From Christiangramia sabulilitoris (GTDB taxonomy: Bacteria; Bacteroidota; Bacteroidia; Flavobacteriales; Flavobacteriaceae), in assembly GCF_007050985.1 (NCBI RefSeq), contig NZ_VHSF01000001.1, positions 744,001 through 808,000 on the forward strand: a stretch of DNA of 64,000 bases. Reading direction: 5' to 3'. A program made the position numbers and the translations under genes. Shown here piece by piece: positions 62,342-64,000 of this stretch. A model generated the notes under the pieces. The model made no database searches. It saw only the letters and a program-made list of their open reading frames with translations, and was not told the DNA's origin. Positions within the stretch are counted from its first letter, which is position 1; every line of letters starts with the position of its first letter.

Positions 62342-63400
62342 GTGAATATACACGAAAAATACATAAAACGCTGTATAGAACTGGCCCAAAACGGTCTTGG
62401 AACCACCTATCCCAACCCTATGGTAGGGAGCGTAATTGTTCATGATAATAAGATAATTGGAGAGGGCTGGCATAAAAAAGCAGGCGAACCACATGCCGAG
62501 GTAAATGCCATTAAATCTGTCAAAGATGAAGGGCTGCTTAAGAACGCTACGATCTATGTAAGTCTTGAGCCCTGCAGCCATTATGGCAAGACTCCGCCCT
62601 GTAGTGACCTTATTATCGATAGAAATATTAAAAATGTAGTTATTGGCACCATGGATCCTTTCGCTAAGGTCGCCGGCCGTGGAATAAAAAAACTTCTTGA
62701 AGCCGGTTGCAAGGTAAAAGTAGGCATCCTGGAAAATGAGTGTCTGGAACTTAACAAACGGTTCTTTACATTTCATAAAAAGCAAAGACCCTACATTATT
62801 CTGAAATGGGCTCAGACCAGGGATGGATTTATTGCTCCCGATATTCAGCAGAAAAACAGACCGGTATGGATCACTAATAAATATTCCGGTCAACAGGTGC
62901 ATAAATGGAGAAGTGAAGAAGCTGCCATACTGGTCGGGACCAATACAGTCCTAAATGACAATCCTTCTCTAAATGTGCGTAATTGGACCGGGAATCATCC
63001 AACCAGGATATTTATAGACAAAGATCTTAAGACCCCTGAAAATATCGCTTTGAAAGATGGCAATCATGCCTCCATTGTTCTTTGTAATAATAAACCAGAT
63101 TCCAAACGGGAAAACAACCTAAATTACGAGGAGATAGATTTTTCTAAAAATCTGGCAGAAAGTGTTTGTGACGTACTTTACAGGAATAACCTCCAGTCTG
63201 TGATCATTGAGGGCGGTGCTAAAACTTTGCAGCAATTTATCGATATCGGCCTGTGGGATGAAGCGAGAGTTTTTGAAGGTCAGTCAGAATTTGAAAAAGG
63301 AATCCGGGCACCGGAATTGATCGCAAAAATCGCCAGCGAAAAAGAAATTAACGGAGATAGATTAAAAATATATAGAAATGATCAAAGCCCTAATATTTGA
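62342..63400 (+). CDS. ribD: bifunctional riboflavin deaminase/reductase
   Basis: A 352-residue enzyme of riboflavin synthesis. The deaminase domain (1-150) holds the zinc ligands H51, C78 and C87 and the proton shuttle E53 in GEPHAEVNAI and LEPCSHYGKTPPC. The reductase domain (150-352) shows ILKWAQTRDGFIAPD, then AILVGTNTVLNDNPSLNVR and VIIEGGAKTLQQFI. The start is a GTG at 62342; the following Met is 26 codons in, inside the conserved region, so the GTG is needed. It overlaps the HAD gene by 23 bp. Confidence 0.95.
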   Translation: MNIHEKYIKRCIELAQNGLGTTYPNPMVGSVIVHDNKIIGEGWHKKAGEPHAEVNAIKSVKDEGLLKNATIYVSLEPCSHYGKTPPCSDLIIDRNIKNVVIGTMDPFAKVAGRGIKKLLEAGCKVKVGILENECLELNKRFFTFHKKQRPYIILKWAQTRDGFIAPDIQQKNRPVWITNKYSGQQVHKWRSEEAAILVGTNTVLNDNPSLNVRNWTGNHPTRIFIDKDLKTPENIALKDGNHASIVLCNNKPDSKRENNLNYEEIDFSKNLAESVCDVLYRNNLQSVIIEGGAKTLQQFIDIGLWDEARVFEGQSEFEKGIRAPELIAKIASEKEINGDRLKIYRNDQSPNI

Positions 63401-63986
63401 TTTTGGTGATGTCTTTATCAATCTTGATAAGGAAGGAACTAATAGAAAATTGAAAGAAATGGATGTAAATCATCTTCCCGAATCGATCTCGGCGAAGAAC
63501 AGGGAATACGAACAGGGCTTTATAACCTCAGATGAGATTTCAAAACATTACCGCACTCACTTTCCCCAGTTGGCGAGTAAAGATTTTGTTGATTCCTGGA
63601 ATTCCATGCTGCTCGAATTTCCGGAATATCGTTTCAGATTTATTCAAAAACTATCAGAAAAGAAGGATTTCAAACTGATTTTGCTTAGTAATACTAATGA
63701 TATCCATATTAAGCATATTCAAGAAAATGTTTCTTTCTTCCCTGAATTTAAAAATTGCTTTGATGCATTTTATCTTTCTCATGAAATAGGGATGCGTAAA
63801 CCAAACCCTAATATTTTTGAATTTGTCCTGGAAAAACATGATCTGTTGCCAGAAGAATACCTGTTTATAGATGATACCCTGGAAAATACTCTGGCCGCAT
63901 CAAAATTAGGATTCCACACCTGGAATTTACAACCCGCCCGCGAAGATGTAATTGATCTCTTCACCACCAAAAAAGATTTATTTTGA
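63378..63986 (+). CDS. HAD-superfamily phosphatase
   Basis: A 202-residue hydrolase. Motif I is ALIFDFGDVFINLD with nucleophile Asp followed by Phe-Gly (as in the YihX-like branch, not the classical DxD). Motif II is LILLSNTNDIH, the motif III Lys lies in GMRKPNPNIFEFV and motif IV is YLFIDDTLENTLAASKLGF. The substrate is probably a sugar phosphate or a flavin precursor; the 23-bp overlap with ribD makes a link to riboflavin dephosphorylation attractive, but it is unproven. Confidence 0.88.
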   Translation: MIKALIFDFGDVFINLDKEGTNRKLKEMDVNHLPESISAKNREYEQGFITSDEISKHYRTHFPQLASKDFVDSWNSMLLEFPEYRFRFIQKLSEKKDFKLILLSNTNDIHIKHIQENVSFFPEFKNCFDAFYLSHEIGMRKPNPNIFEFVLEKHDLLPEEYLFIDDTLENTLAASKLGFHTWNLQPAREDVIDLFTTKKDLF

Positions 63987-64000
63987 TCTACCTTCTTCTA

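Noticed and set aside
62279-62902. A 207-residue minus-strand open frame opposite ribD
   Set aside because: It overlaps both the GNAT start and the conserved deaminase half of ribD, and shows no domain.

Overview
The window is a chromosomal segment of a member of the Bacteroidota, most likely a marine Flavobacteriaceae of the Gramella/Christiangramia type. The genus is my inference. The grounds are: a secreted HYR-repeat protein with a type IX secretion C-terminal tail; the order bamD - rpoZ-like omega - coaBC - DUF4835 - recN; -7 boxes of the form TAnnTTTG with few Shine-Dalgarno sequences; many TTG starts; moderate-to-low GC; and LytTR/propeller-kinase and RprXY-type signalling pairs. No insertion sequence, prophage, integrase or CRISPR array was seen.

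Positions 1-5.9 kb look like an accessory stretch, all on the minus strand: the N-terminal part of a GTPase, a DUF6140-like small protein, a uracil-DNA-glycosylase-fold protein, a secreted protein with an exact 18-residue YG repeat, a membrane protein, a WYL regulator, small unknown proteins, a probable gene remnant and an ADP-ribosylglycohydrolase. Positions 6.2-14.4 kb hold two tandem-domain universal stress proteins and a DabA/DabB inorganic-carbon uptake operon. The operon is preceded by a small membrane protein and two mutually paralogous small proteins, and a LysR regulator diverges from it with a palindromic T-N11-A site in the shared promoter. This is the most promising little-described system in the window.

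Positions 14.5-24.9 kb hold a TonB-like protein, a giant AsmA-like protein, a LytTR regulator overlapping a propeller histidine kinase, a lipoprotein methyltransferase and a small lipoprotein. Positions 24.4-25.8 kb hold degenerate direct repeats and tRNA-Ser(UGA). Positions 25.8-36.9 kb are mostly plus-strand housekeeping genes: M28 peptidase, Gfo/Idh oxidoreductase, 3-hydroxybutyryl-CoA dehydrogenase, DUF1015, PLP-homeostasis protein, exonuclease/GIY-YIG nuclease, DUF3857 protein, K+ channel and miaA. Pcm in this stretch is on the minus strand.

Positions 36.9-62.3 kb are mostly minus strand: the 1540-residue HYR adhesin-like protein, RprY/RprX, GT2 - YbbR - coaE, fabI, bamD - omega - coaBC - DUF4835 - recN, DUF6913 - dapA, a membrane protein, and GNAT - prmC - LOG-like - VOC - ligA - VanX-type dipeptidase. 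Within this stretch a plus-strand pair encodes the two halves of a 5'-nucleotidase as separate genes in reversed order. The window ends with ribD and an overlapping HAD phosphatase. Several upstream start codons lie inside or before -7 promoter boxes, so I propose shorter starts for bamD, DUF6913, the Gfo/Idh oxidoreductase and the M28 peptidase.
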